Source: Dendrocalamus latiflorus
Lineage: Eukaryota; Streptophyta; Magnoliopsida; Poales; Poaceae
Direction of reading: 5' to 3'
Assembly: GCA_017311315.1 (NCBI GenBank)
Contig: CM029664.1
Span: 43,530,640 to 43,594,639, forward strand
DNA: 64,000 nucleotides
Shown here: positions 10,409 through 22,363 of the stretch, one piece after another
How positions within the stretch are numbered: the first letter of the stretch is position 1
Layout: every line of letters starts with the position of its first letter
Program-made: the position numbers and the translations under genes
Notes under the pieces: generated by a model
Told to the model about the DNA's origin: nothing
Database searches by the model: none
What the model saw: the letters and a program-made list of their open reading frames with translations, nothing else

Positions 10409-10626
10409 TGCTCTATTGAACGCCTGCGCGCACTATGCTACGTGTGTGCGCCGAAAAGTTACTGTCGTGCGTAAGTGAAGTTACTGTTAAATACATGCGA
10501 GTTACTACCAGTTTTATAATGTTACAACTGATAGTAACTCTACATATGTTTGGCGGTAACTTCGCTCACACACGGTAGTAACTTTTCAGAGCGCATTCTA
10601 CATCTGCACGCAGAATAGTAATTGTA
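10405..10626. mobile_element. foldback MITE with ~105-bp arms
   Basis: TATTCTGCTCTATTGAACGC at the left and GCGCATTCTACATCTGCACG with GCAGAATA at the right are inverted. Pairing continues through AAAAGTTACT, GTAAGTGAAGTTAC and GAGTTACTACCAG to the middle, so almost the whole 220 bp folds on itself. It is non-coding. Confidence 0.75.
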
Positions 10627-10639
10627 TATATATAGTATA

Positions 10640-10828
10640 ATTAATTGTGAGACCATGGTGCCTAGGCACCATTGGCTAAAATAGGTACTCCCTATGTATC
10701 GTATGCGAAAAATTTTAGATTTTTAATGTCAAGTTTAACTAGTTTACTAACTAGTTCAAACTAGTTTGAACTAAAATTCGAATTGTAGTTGTCTTTTGTT
10801 ATAATAGTTTGATTATAGATGTGTTGAT

Positions 10829-10859
<31 letters not shown>

Positions 10860-11052
10860 CAGCAAAGCATGTGAACTAAATTCATTCAAAACTTTGAATT
10901 TGAGTATATTTTTTCGAAGGTATACGTTTTATTTGAATTGTTATAAATGTATATATACTTTAAAACTGATATTTTTAGAAAAATATACCGAATTTGGGTT
11001 GAATCCGTACATTTAAAATCATGGTGCCTAACACAATGGTGTCCCATTTTGG
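10640..11052 (+). repeat. dispersed AT-rich element, + orientation copy
   Basis: The block runs from ACCATGGTGCCTAGGCACCA to CATGGTGCCTAACACAATGG, so its two ends share the inverted ATGGTGCCTA/CACCAT motif. The interior (TTACTAACTAGTTCAAACTAG, AATTGTAGTTGTCTTTTGTT, ATACTTTAAAACTGATATTT) occurs in the opposite orientation at 30905-31212. It is probably a MITE family; class unassigned. Confidence 0.7.
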
Positions 11053-13020
11053 CATGCATGTATGTATGCGCATGTCTTGTTCGTTCTAATTTCTTCTGAT
11101 GTCGAAAAGGTAGATGCGCGGAGCTGAAGTGGTAATTTGCTGTAACCTACGCCTACGTACTAGTTCTAGAAAGATGCAAAGGTGAAAGTTACTGCTGAAA
11201 GGTGAAAGTTACATAACCGCTCTGGTCTCATCAGGTGCAAGAAAGCCGAAAGAGAGGAAAATCACCAGAGGGGGCTAAGGCCGTCCTAGCCCAAATTACT
11301 GCAGAACTAACAGGCAAACAGTACGCGCGCAAAACTCAGAAAGAACAAACAAACAGTACTACTAGGAAGGGAAAAAGTGAGATACAGATGTTCAGTTCTA
11401 CGTACGACAGCCGGCTCGATGGATTCCATCGTGGCACGCTCGTGCGTGCGTTGCCTTGAGAAGGCGATCAATTGTGCAATCATTCAGTACACCAAAAGCG
11501 AGGGCCCTAAAGCCGCTCGCCGCAGCATGCAGGAGAATCCGGCAATCCACACTTCGCTCCCACGCCAGAGAGAAAAACTAATGCGCCAAAGCGTGCATGC
11601 ATGATCGTGTTGTATATATGTCAACCTTTTCATTTCATACTGTAGACCTTAGCCTCTAAGTGCGCGAAACTGATGGTGCTTGGCATGCCTGCAGCAGAAC
11701 AGACGCATTTCTTAACGCATTTCATGTTTATTAATGTTCTATATCTGTTCTTGCCATTGTATTGTCGCGCGTGGAAAACGCAGCATACATACGGCCGAAA
11801 ATGATCTGAATGTACTTATTTAAGCGCATCTGTACCGATTAGTACCCCTGGTTAGGGTAACTTGAAGGCTAGTGTCAAATGATGGCAGCTAGCAGTACAG
11901 TATGTGAGAGAGAGAGAGAGAGAGATAGAGGAGGGAGAAGGGAGAAGTGCAAAGGCTACAACCGCAAGGATAATGATGTAGCGGAGGAATGTCTCGGTCC
12001 GGGCTAGGGGAGCTAGCGTGCGTTGGAGAAAGCATGCAGGGTTAGCGTAGCGCGGAGACCATCCCCCCGTGCGCATGGCCGTGAGCGTATGGTGACCTAT
12101 CAGGGTCGCCCTTCGCTTCCAACCTGCTCCATCCATGTTTGGACCTTAGTTCAGTTTGGGGCCTCGGACTAACGGTTGTGCACCTGTGTTCTTCTACTTC
12201 AACTCCATGGATGGACACTTGGACAGTGAGGCAGCACCCATTTACTCGCATAGACGTGCACCGTTATTAACTCACCAGTAGGCAGGCATGCAGGTACCCC
12301 ACCAAGCTATGTGATCTATGCGTTGTTTCTTGGGAGATCTAGGCAAGACATATGCTGGAGTTCGCAAGGTGACATTCGTATGCATGTCTCGCCTCCAGGT
12401 AGATGTTCAGGGGGAATGAGATAAAATGATAAATGGTGTGTAATGACTAATGAGATGTATGGATGCTGAGCATTTGTCTGGGCCGATCTCATTGACTTCA
12501 AAGATTGCCTGTTCCACTAATCACTAGTCTAATTGTGACTGCGCAATTAATTGCTTGATTGGAAGAATATACAATGATGGTGTGGTGATACAAGTGTTAA
12601 TGGTGAACGCACTTACCACTAGCTGCCATTTTGCCAGCTAAACCAGCATGAGTGAAACCCAAGACATGGTATTTGCTAAATTGGGATGATCTACATCTAC
12701 CATTTGGAAACAACGCTTCTTCCCCAATTCTTCTGCCCAAGTTACGTACCTCACCAAGGTTCGGCAGCTTTTCCCTTTCAATCGAGCGGCAGCAGAGGTT
12801 AAAAAGGCAAGCCAGACAAGAAAAGAAAGCTCAAGGAAAAAGGGGGCCAGTAACATAATATGTTAACTTGCATCCCCCCTTTTCCCCTTTGTACCCTATT
12901 TATTTCTTCAAGGAAACTCCAGTTTGGGTACAAGGGGACAACTGCTACCACGTCCAGTATTCTGTACTATTACTTGACGTTGATTTTTGTCAAGCTTCAG
13001 ACAAGTGGATAGATAAAGAA
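11053..13020. other. gene-free stretch
   Basis: Mixed composition with no frame that resembles a protein. A short GA microsatellite lies at 11906-11926. The small frames here (74-94 aa) show no domain or codon pattern. The region could be ancient intergenic DNA or unrecognised repeats. Confidence 0.5.
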
Positions 13021-13251
13021 GGGAGTGTCTATACAACATTCGACTATTTTTTAGAACAAAAACAGTCAGATTTTGAGCCGTTAGATGGAGATCCAACGCC
13101 CTAGATCATTTTTTGGAATGGGTCATTTTTTTTAGGGGGACTTGTATGGGTGGATTCGTTGGATGAAGATCTAACATTCTAGATCAATCTAACTGTTTTT
13201 GTCCTCAAAAACAGTCGAATATTGTATAGCAATACTCGATAAAGAAAGGAA
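13021..13251. mobile_element. MITE with GAGTGTCTATACAACATTCGACT ends
   Basis: The left end at 13022 (GAGTGTCTATACAACATTCG) is inverted at 13220-13251 (CGAATATTGTATAGCAATACTC). Inner arms also pair (TTGAGCCGTTAGATGGAGATC with GGATGAAGATCTAACATTCTAGATC). Length is about 230 bp, with no coding capacity. Confidence 0.75.
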
Positions 13252-15828
13252 GAACACTGAGCTAATACATAGCATTACAACGTTGTTACCGCACTACGAC
13301 TACGTGGTAGTACGCAGGATGCATGAGCAGCATGTAAAAAGAATCGATCGCCCAGTAGGTTAATAAGGATCGTTGCCGCAAGTGCATGTCTCTGTCGTGG
13401 GCGAAAAGATCCTGCAGGATTCTCCTACCCGAGGCTTGATCTTGACATGCCTCCAATAGAAAGGAAAGTAAATTAAAGGGCAAAAGGGGGAGAGGGAGAA
13501 AATGGGAGGGAGGGGCGCATCATGGTGGCTCCTCTTTGAAGTTATGCGAGCCCAAAGCTAGCAGCTAAATGGCTGCATTACACATCACATTACGCACATA
13601 CGACTCGGCACAGCCACATGTTACCAGTCTATTCATCGCGACGTCGCTGACGCTGGCTACTACGAGTACTACACTGCAACTGCGAGTTAAGAGGCCGCTG
13701 CCATCACAAAAAGAGGGCGTGATGTGCACTTGCCTTGCATGATTGAGCTGTTCGCTAGCTACATCGGAAAGCGCCCGCTCAAGCCATGCAAACCAAACTG
13801 TGCACTAATTAATTCCCCCGCCTAATTTTGCCCGCCTTTTTTCATTAGGAGGCCGGGCTAGTACACTACTAGTACTGTTCCTTTCTCTTCTCTTATTCAC
13901 TCACGGCACACTGGTAACTTGATAAGATATTTAACTAGCTACTAGCTAGCAACAAGCTGTACAGCATGGAGGTTAAGAAGGGGAACCGAGCAACATAACC
14001 GACCAGTAGTACTGTCCGGTTTTCCCGTGAAACATGCATGCATGCTTGGGGTGCAGAAAGTTTTGGTGCTGCTAGTATTATTTCGGCATGAGGAGTGGTC
14101 GTACGTGCAGTTTGTTGGATTTTCCTTTTCTTCAGAGGAAGTTTGTTAGATTCATTTGTTTCCTTTTCCTTGGATTCAACAACCATTCGATCTAGAAACG
14201 GAATCGGTTTCTGGTGTATGCTGAGCTAACTGGCTAATCATTCCGGTGATTGATTTCACGGCCTGGGAATTGAGGCTGCGAATCTTCTTTGAAAAACGGA
14301 AGCTCCGAATATTACCGGTCTTGGATTCGCGGGCACAATCTTCCTAGTAGTACCAAATAGTACAATCTTGTCCTGCGCGTCAGTCATTACTGCGTATCAG
14401 AGATGCATGCATCTTAGTAAAACTTATGGGCAAAGCAAAAGATAATAACAAACCGTACAAGAGTAATGTATAGGAGTAGTAGCTAGTAGTATGACCGTGC
14501 ATATGGTTTTGTGCTTAATAACAAACTGCAGTACTGCACACACGGTGAAGTTGAAATGTTCTGCCATTATTTGATCAGTCGGAGCTCGAGTTTCATTAAG
14601 TAGCAATTCGAAAGTAGCTTTCGTTAAGTGTAGCTTCAGGGGGGGGGAAGACATCATATCGAAATTCCGGTCGTTTGTGAAATCATTGCAGAATAAGTGG
14701 AGCTCCCTTGATAGCTTAATTGCCACTGCCGGTCTTGTAGCTAGTATCATTGAGCCGAGCATTAGCAACAGCAATAGCGCGACTCATGAGAAAACATAAC
14801 ATGGCTGCAAGTCTGCATCTGCCTTGCGGCTTCATAACTGTTCTGCCGGCCGACATGCATGTCAGAGCCACCATGTACAGTCCCTGCAGCTCTGCTCCTT
14901 TCTCATGTTTTGCTGAAGCCGTGTTCCATTTCTTCCCTTGCAGCTCAGAGCTCAACTGGAGGCATTATCACCTCAGTGAAAAAGGTACCATTGCAAGGGG
15001 ACCTCACCAGTCACCACCGTGAAATATCCTATCAGCCGCTATTTTTACTATACACCAGCAATTTATAAGGTTGTAATGTGGCCGAAAAATCTTGCATGCC
15101 ACCTGCTTCTAAAGGAAGATATGTTCATGGAATCCTCCTCTGATGTTGACCTCTGCAAAGGAACATTTCTCTCCTGTTCACAAAAGCATTACTCCAATTT
15201 TTCTGCCTCTTTTTTTTATTTCGCTAAAATGGGTACATGCCCTGTTTCAATACGAAGCAAACAGCTCAGGTGACAGTACATCCATCCAATCCAGTACATG
15301 ACTGATCTCAGTACAGGAAGAAATGTCAAAACATCACGGGCGTTGGCTCATTACGTCGGCGTACAAGGATACATCAACAACTAACCTAAAAGGCAGTGCA
15401 AGTTAAGGATACATGCACAAGAAAAAAGAACAGCGTACCAACACATGGTATTGTAGGTCTTGCTCAAAACTAACACTCCTGCCAAAAGTATAAACTATAA
15501 ACTGCAACCACCGGACACTAGCATTTAGGCGAATTCGGAATTCCCCACGCTGTAGACATGGAAAACATGTGCTTGTTGCGTTGTCTGCAATCCACTTCCT
15601 GTGCTAACTGTAGCTCCCAGTACCATCTCCACCATGTGGTGGCAGCCCTACGAGAGCGATGAGTATTTAACATTGTTTGTATCTTGCTTTTATTGCTTAA
15701 GTTTGATTTTAAGAATTTACAGCTTGATATGTTGCTTTCTGAAGCTAACGGTCAAACTGGCTTTGATGTGGCGGTCTAACCAACAAACAGTAGTAACGGC
15801 ATTTGAGATGCGGTATGACCGTTCTATA
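13252..15828. other. gene-free stretch, right end belongs to a repeat split by a copia element
   Basis: No protein-like frame is recognised. Multiple short frames are present but none carries a domain. From about 15650 the sequence appears to continue across the copia insertion into 22364 onwards, since the CTATA target duplication joins the two sides. That part therefore belongs to one older repeat. Confidence 0.45.
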
Positions 15829-16092
15829 TGTTGGCAAAAGAGAATAATATCACGATCGCTAGCACTCACGATCTCCTCGCGAAGTTGAGGCAGAAACAGA
15901 AGAAAAGACGCTATGTTTTCTTGTTGTGCTGCACTGCTTAGCCGCACCCTTGAACGCTTTATTTATAGCACATACAATTGACCGACTCAGAGAGCAAAGC
16001 GGAGAACAAAAAACGAACTCAATGTCGACTCCTAAACCGACTCCAATACATACTCTGAATAGAAAACTGAAACCGAGCAAGATTATTCAACA
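15829..16092 (-). repeat. copia 3' LTR
   Basis: 264 bp, bounded by TGTTGG and TTCAACA as written on the + strand. It differs from the partner LTR at four positions that I could find (near 15834, 15846, 15879 and 15922), about 98.5 percent identity. Confidence 0.95.
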
Positions 16093-16104
16093 ATCTCCCC
16101 CTAA
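16093..16104 (-). other. polypurine tract of the copia element
   Basis: On the minus strand the bases next to the 3' LTR read TTAGGGGGAGAT, the usual purine-rich primer for plus-strand DNA synthesis in plant copia elements. Confidence 0.85.
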
Positions 16105-18574
16105 TTCTTGCTTGGTTCACTTGACTTTAATGACGCCAATCTTCTCGCGCAATTCACAGAACTTGGCGTGTCCGAGTGACTTAGTCAGAATGTCAGCGAG
16201 CTGTTCCTGTGAGCTCGTGAAATCCAAGCATATCTTCCCGCTATCCAGACATTCACGGATGAAGTGAAATTTAGTATCGATATGCTTACTTCTGCCGGGA
16301 AGGACAGGATTCTTGCTTAAGGAGATCGCGGACATGTTATCCATCTTCAATTGTGGCGGCTGGAGCTTGGTGCCGATCACATCGCCCAGCAGCCGCAAGA
16401 GCCATACTGTTTGGCATGCTGCTGTCGCGCCCGCGTTGTATTCCGCTTCGCAGGAGGAGAGCGCTACCACCTTTTGTTTTTGGGATTGCCAAGAGATTGG
16501 CATTTCACCGAGAAAGAAAATGATCCCGATGGTGTTCTTCCTATCATCCACATCTCCCCCCAAGTCGCTGTCGCTGTAGCCCGTCAGGTGAATGTCGCCG
16601 CTCGAGCGCTTGGAGTAGATGATGCCGTAGTCAATCGTGCCAGAGATGTACTGGAGCAAATGCTTGACAGCGACGAGGTGCTCCTACTGTGGCTTCTCCA
16701 TGAATCTGCTCACGTAGCCCACGGCAAAAGCGATGTCGGGTCGTGTATGCACCAGATATCGCAAGCTCCCTACCAAGCTGCGATACATCGTTGCGTCCAC
16801 CTCCGGCGTGGCACTGTTCTTGGACAGCTTCAGACGCACCTCCATGGGCGTCTGGCACGCGTTGCAGCCTTCAAGCTGTGCTTTTTCAAGTAGCTAGCGT
16901 GTGTACGCCGCCTGGCATAGCGTGACGGCGTCCCGGCTCTGCTTCACCTCGATCCCGAGGTAGTATGAGAGCAACCCCAAGTCACTCATACGGAAGAGTC
17001 TGCGCATCTCACCCTTGAACTTGTCGATATCCTCCGAGCGTGATCCCGTGATGATGAGATCGTCAACGTAGACGCCCACCACCACGCGTGACGTCGCGAC
17101 GCCCCTTGTGTACATGCCGTGCTTGTTGGCGCACCGGGTGAAGCCGAGGTCGCGGAGGTTGCTGTTGAGCTTAACATTCCAAGCGCGCGGTGCTTGACGG
17201 AGTCCGTACAAGGCCTTTCATAGCCTCAGCACCTTCTCTTCATGCCCAGCCACGACGAAACCTGGCGGTTGCCGGACGTACACCTCTTCGCTCAGGTCGC
17301 CGTTGAGAAACGCCGACTTGACATCCATGTGATGCACAAGCCAACCTTCCCGAGCCGCCACAGCGAGCAACATCCGGACCGACTCCATCCGAGCAACGGG
17401 CGCGAAGACCTCGTCGTAGTCGATCCCCTGTTGCTGGACATAGCCTTTCGCCACGAGTCTTGCCTTGTGTTTGACGATGCCCCCTCGTTCGTCGCGCTTC
17501 AGTTTGAAGACCCATTTCAGGCCGATTGGACGGTGGCCTGAAGGCAAGTCGACGAGCGTCCATGTACTGTTCTGCTCGATCGACGCCATCTCCTCGATCA
17601 TTGCCTTCCGCCAGCACTCCTCGCCACATGCCTCCTCGAACGTGGTGGGCTCATCGCCCACGGCAAGCAGCAGATCATCCCCCATCTCCCGCTCTACTAG
17701 TCCTGGTGTCACCGCCGGGCCGAGGATGTTTTCCAGTGTCCTGAACCGGAGCGGGACATCGTCGTCGTGGTCGCCATCCAGGTCCAGGTCCCCGCTCGGT
17801 GGCGATGCGAACTCGATCTGCTCCATATGGATTGGGGCTGACTGTGGCGTGCGGGGCTCAGACCCGCACGTGGGCGTCACTGCACCGGGGGTCACATGTG
17901 TTGTCGGTGTCTCGCCGCCCGGCGCGGCATCGTGTGCCGTGTCCTGCACTCCCATGTCATGGCGGACCATTACCGTTATTTGGTCGACGTGAAACGGTTC
18001 CGAGTCCGCCGTGCTTGAACCCTCGCCGTGCTTGCTCCAGGCCCAGGCCCTTGCTTCATCAAACACCGCATCGCATGATATGATCACACATTCGGTGTTC
18101 GGATTGTAGAACCTGTACGCCTTGGAGCCTGGCTCGTACCCGATGAACACCATCGGCGTATTGCGATCCTCGAGCTTGCGCTGATGGCTGCCAACGTTCT
18201 TCACATGTGCGATGCAGCCAAATGTGCGGAAGAAATGCACTGGTGGCTTGTGGCCGTACCACGCTTTTAATGGCGTCATCCCCTCGATGCTCCTCGTCGG
18301 TGCGCGGTTCAGGATGAAAACGGCCGTCGTAACCGCCTCCCCCCAAAACCAGCCGGGCATGCGCATTGCCTTGAGCATGCTTCACGCCATGCCCAGCACG
18401 GTCTGGTTGCGCCGCTCTACCACGTCGTTCTGCTGCGGAGTTACGGCGCGGTGAGATGGCGCTGGATGCCCTGCTCGGTGCAATAGTCACCGAACGTCCG
18501 TGCCGTGAACTCGCCGCCGCGGTCTGTGCGGAGTGTGCCCATCTTCTTTCCTGCTTCTGCCTCCGCTCGAGCTT

Positions 18575-19990
18575 TGATAAAAATCAATCTACTAACTAGG
18601 AATACAAAGAATTCCTACCGGTCAACTGAAGCTCTGATACCAACTGATGAGGCGATGGGGTCCCGATCTTCCGATAGGATGATAACTATCGATTTTGGTG
18701 GAGGTGACTCTTGCGATCCGACTACAACCGTACGACGTCGCTTGCGCCTTAGCAATCGCTGAACCACACTCCAAGTCGTTATCAACCGTGCCAAGAACGC
18801 GGTTGACCTGACCACGAAGGTCTATTCCTGCATGCAACCGAAGAACACGCAAGAAAAAGGATAGTGAGCAACCTGAAACTTGCTAGATATAAAAGTCGCA
18901 CAAGGATAGTTGAGGTTCTGTAACACGAATCTGTTGGTCTAGCCAACACAAGAGACAACATGGAGTTTGCACATGGGGCTAAACTGATCTAAACAAAACC
19001 TGAGTCCTAGAAAGGGAGGCGGCGGCTCCTATATAGTGAAAACAACCAGGGGAGGCGTCCCAAAGGGTACACCCTAGGGTTACAAGGCCCATGGGCCCAA
19101 GTGGAGGTGGCGTAGCACCCTTTTGACTCGGACTCAGAAACCTATATGGATTGTTTTGATGATTTCGGCCGGCTCGGATCGAATTTGAAGATGAGGTTGA
19201 ATTCATTGGAAGGTAGACTTGATAATCTTTCCATGAAGTACAAGCACGTCCCAAACGGAGTCCGTATGAAGAAGTTATGCCCGTTTAAACTTGCACCATT
19301 GCAGCAGTCCAAATCCGATTCCAGTACGTGTCCAATACGAACTCTTTTGATGATTGCGGTGTGCACAGAAGGAATTTAGAGGTGATACCAGATCCATTGG
19401 AAAGAGGATAAGCAACGCTTTCCAACAAATACTCATAGACCTTAAACGGACTTCGTATGTGAAAATTATGCACATTTGAAGTTGGGCTTGTCAGGCTGAA
19501 TCCGAATTGATCTGGAGGCCGAATTGGATTCCAAAACGTGTCCAACTTGAACTCTTGCTTGAATTGATGTAAAAATAACGTGGTGCTGTCAAAATATATA
19601 TTTTCATCATTAGGTAGCATCATATTCTCATTTAAAATATGTTTAAGCTGAAGAAACGAATTCACCTTTAGTTCAATCTTGATATTGGGCGCTATTGTCG
19701 TGTGTGTTTATGGCATGCTCACATCATCCTCCCCTTCTTGACAGAAAACCGTCCTCGGTTTTAACATTTGTGTAGCCTCACGTATTGTATGATCTTGATC
19801 ATAAATCTCGGTACATGATAACAAACGCAACAAACTCTCATTATGTAATATCATAAGTTCTTTGTCAAACAAAGTGAAACCTGTTTGAAACGAACTCACC
19901 AGATAATTTAAGTGGTGCGTAGGAGCTCTTGTAATTCGAACAACAAGTATAGCAAATATGATTATATCCATAGGGTACATGTTCTTATCA
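18575..19990 (-). mobile_element. nested 1416-bp LTR-type insertion inside the copia integrase
   Basis: The insertion interrupts the integrase codons exactly and is flanked by the 5-bp duplication AGCTT (18570-18574 and 19991-19995). Its ends read TGATAA and TTATCA. On the minus strand it has a TATA-like CACTATATAGGAGCCGCC near 19035 and, near the inner end (about 18632-18645), TTGGTATCAGAGCTTC, which looks like an initiator tRNA-Met primer binding site following an LTR that ends ...CATCA. There is no coding frame of note. It is best read as a solo-LTR-like or internally deleted non-autonomous LTR element. The primer site so close to one end is odd and leaves the exact structure open. Confidence 0.72.
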
Positions 19991-20713
19991 AGCTTGAAGA
20001 CGAATTATCGCCGCCGCGGCCTCATCCTTCGATGCCAGTAGCGCGATCCACATGAACCTGCTTTTATCGTCAACGATGAGAAGAAAGAGTTGTTTGCCGC
20101 CGGGCGTCTTCGGGGTGATGGGCCCGCACAGGTCGGCGTGAACCAACTCCAGCAGGTTCTTGGCTCGGTACATGCTTGCCGCCGGGAACGGGTGCCTCTT
20201 TTGCTTGCCGGCGAGACAGCTCTCGCAGACCTGGTTGACGTGGTCGATCTACGGGAGCCCGCGCACCAGCTCCCTCTGCGGGAGCTGCTGAGCCCCTGAA
20301 AGCCGAAGTGGCCATACCTAGCATGCCATTGCCAGGCCGCTTCGCTGCTCCGCGCGGCGAGGCACACCGGCTTGCCGATGTCAAGGTCGAGGACGTAGAG
20401 CCGACTTGGCGAGCGTTGCACCTTCGCCATCAGCCGCCGCCATTGGTCCCAGATCCTGAGAATCCCGTCCTCGATCAGAATCTTGAAGCCGTCCTCATCC
20501 AGTTGGCTGAGGCTGACTATGTTCGCCTTAAACTTGGGGATGTGGTAAACGCTGCCGAGTTCTTGGTGCTCCCCATTCTTGCAGTTGAGGAGCTCCGTGC
20601 CACGCCCTTCGATGCCGACGACGGAGCCATCCCCGAATCGGACAGTACCGTGGATCTCCGTGTCAAGCTCGGCGAAGGCGGATTTCACCCCCGTCATATG
20701 ATTCGTCGCGCCG

Positions 20714-20960
20714 GTGTCGAGAATCCACCGGGTGCAGTCGTCGACGCCCTTCTCGCCGAGCTGGACAAACAGCTTCTCTTCCTCGAGGTGGATCAAGGAA
20801 GAGTTAGCCGGCGATGCAGATGCTAGTGGAGAATCGGTGTTGAGAATCCACCGGGTGCAGTCGTCGACACCCTTTTCGCCGAGCTGGACGAACAGCTCTT
20901 CTTCCTTGAGGTGGATCAAGGAGGATTTCACCAGCGGTGCAAATGCCAGTGGAGAGTGAG
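20714..20960 (-). repeat. tandem duplication just before the copia protease
   Basis: A segment of about 123 bp is present twice. In protein it gives LIHLEEEKLFVQLGEKGVDD plus CTRWIL twice: the first copy ends WILNTDS and the second ends WILDTGATNH. Only the second keeps the DTGA aspartic protease signature. Confidence 0.85.
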
Positions 20961-22084
20961 TATTGGGGAAGGACGGAGCATACGCAAGTGGAGGTGGTGC
21001 GTTGACTGTCGTCGTTGCCACCAATAAGGTGGGCTCTGTCTTCTCCTCGACTTGGGCTGCATGGGCCGCCTCGTCACGTTTCTTCTTCCGACATTCACGG
21101 GCCCAATGTCCGGTCTTCCCACAATATCGGCAATGATCCCTGCCGATTGAGTTGGCGCCATTGTCGCTGCTGCCTGGAGCTTTGGGTAGCCTAGAACCAC
21201 CGCGTGAGCCACCTTCCTTGCCACGCCCTAGGCCGCGTCCTCTTCTCTGGTTTGACGACGACCCCTTGGGCTGTCTTGAAGGCCCCTCGCTGGAGAGCTG
21301 CATCTTCGCCGCCACGCGCGCGATCAGCTCGTCCTCGGTGAGATTCAAGCTAGCGATGGAGCCACCGCCAAGACCATGTCGCTCCTCCACAAACTTGAGC
21401 CGGCCGATAAGCTCCTCGACGGAGATCTCGCTCAGGTCGAGGAGGGTCTTGATCGCCATGGCGATTTGTGCGTATCTTGGCGGGAGTGCCTGGAGGAACT
21501 TGCGGACGATCTCTTCCACCGTGCAGCCGTCATTGAGGACCGCAAGCTGATGCGCGATCCTGTTGATTCGGACGCCGAACTCATCCACCGTCTCGCCATC
21601 GCGGAACTTGAGCCCATCAAATTCGCGGCGGAGAGTGTTTGCTTTCGCCTTGCGCACGCGCTCCACGCCAACATGCATGGTGCTGATTGCGTCCCATGCG
21701 ATCTTGGCGGTCACCTTGCTGGCGATGGTTCCCATCAACTCCGCCAGGACTGCCTTGGCGATGACCTCCAGCGCCATACGATCCTCGACGTAGTCGATGG
21801 TGCCGATGCTCACCGTGTTCCACAGGTCGCGCGCCTGTAGCATCACGCGCATGAGCTCCGCCCAGTCAAAGTAGTTGGTCTTCGTGAGCGTCGGGAACGC
21901 CCCGCTGCTGCTGACCTCCTTGGTGACCTGGTGGATCACCAGACCGCGCTCCGTTCCGCCGCTGCCGCCACCGCTCCCCGATGGCGGCGTTGTCTCCTCG
22001 TGAGACTGCCTTGGTGGTGAAGGCGATCGATGGCGCGGCATATTGGCTTACACGCTCGCTTGATCACGCTTCCGGGGCCGATCC

Positions 22085-22097
22085 GGCTCTGATACCA
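22085..22097 (-). other. copia primer binding site
   Basis: On the minus strand, two bases after the 5' LTR, the sequence TGGTATCAGAGCC matches the complement of the 3' end of plant initiator tRNA-Met. It marks where reverse transcription starts and fixes the element's orientation. Confidence 0.93.
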
Positions 22098-22099
22098 AA

Positions 22100-22363
22100 T
22101 GTTGGAAAAAGAGAAGAATATCACGATCGCTAGCACTCACGATCTCCTCTCGAAGTTGAGGCAGAAACAGAAGAAAAGACGCTATGTTTTCCTGTTGTGC
22201 TGCACTGCTTAGCCGCACCCTTGAACGCTTTATTTATAGCACATACAATTGACCGACTCAGAGAGCAAAGCGGAGAACAAAAAACGAACTCAATGTCGAC
22301 TCCTAAACCGACTCCAATACATACTCTGAATAGAAAACTGAAACCGAGCAAGATTATTCAACA
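22100..22363 (-). repeat. copia 5' LTR
   Basis: 264-bp partner of the LTR at 15829-16092. It contains the TATA-like TTTATTTATAG region near 22230 and would drive minus-strand transcription. Confidence 0.95.

Larger units (their letters stand above)
16117..22041 (-). pseudogene. copia gag-pol, broken by stops, frameshifts and an insertion
   Basis: The first frame (22041 down to 20005) holds gag with the CCHC knuckle CRYCGKTGHWAREC near residue 305 and the protease motif WILDTGATNHMTG near residue 440. The frame is lost near 20290, with a stop in the pre-integrase region near 20250. Integrase resumes at 20173-19996 (LLELVHADLCGPITPKTPGG, LLIVDDKSRFMWI), is cut by the nested insertion, and continues from 18569. 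A stop near 18380 follows MA. Reverse transcriptase spans 17500-16900, with DEVFAPVARMESVRMLLAVA, stops near 17218 and 16893, and an intact YVDDLIITG. RNase H is at 16659-16117 (GYSDSDLGGDVDDRKNT, LSSCEAEYNA). Many of the stops are TGA or TAG. No product is expected to be functional. Confidence 0.93.
15829..22363 (-). mobile_element. Ty1-copia LTR retrotransposon, complete but mutated
   Basis: Two 264-bp LTRs starting TGTTGG and ending CAACA bound a minus-strand gag-pol. The 5-bp target duplication CTATA is exact on both sides (15824-15828 and 22364-22368). A primer binding site complementary to initiator tRNA-Met and a purine-rich tract sit next to the expected LTRs. Gene order gag, protease, integrase, reverse transcriptase, RNase H is copia type. 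A 1416-bp insertion at 18575-19990 splits the integrase. Several in-frame stops and at least two frameshifts make the element non-autonomous. Confidence 0.95.

Noticed and set aside
19285..19665. 126-codon minus-strand frame inside the nested insertion
   Set aside because: No similarity to gag, pol or host proteins. It lies within LTR-like sequence split by duplicated target sites.
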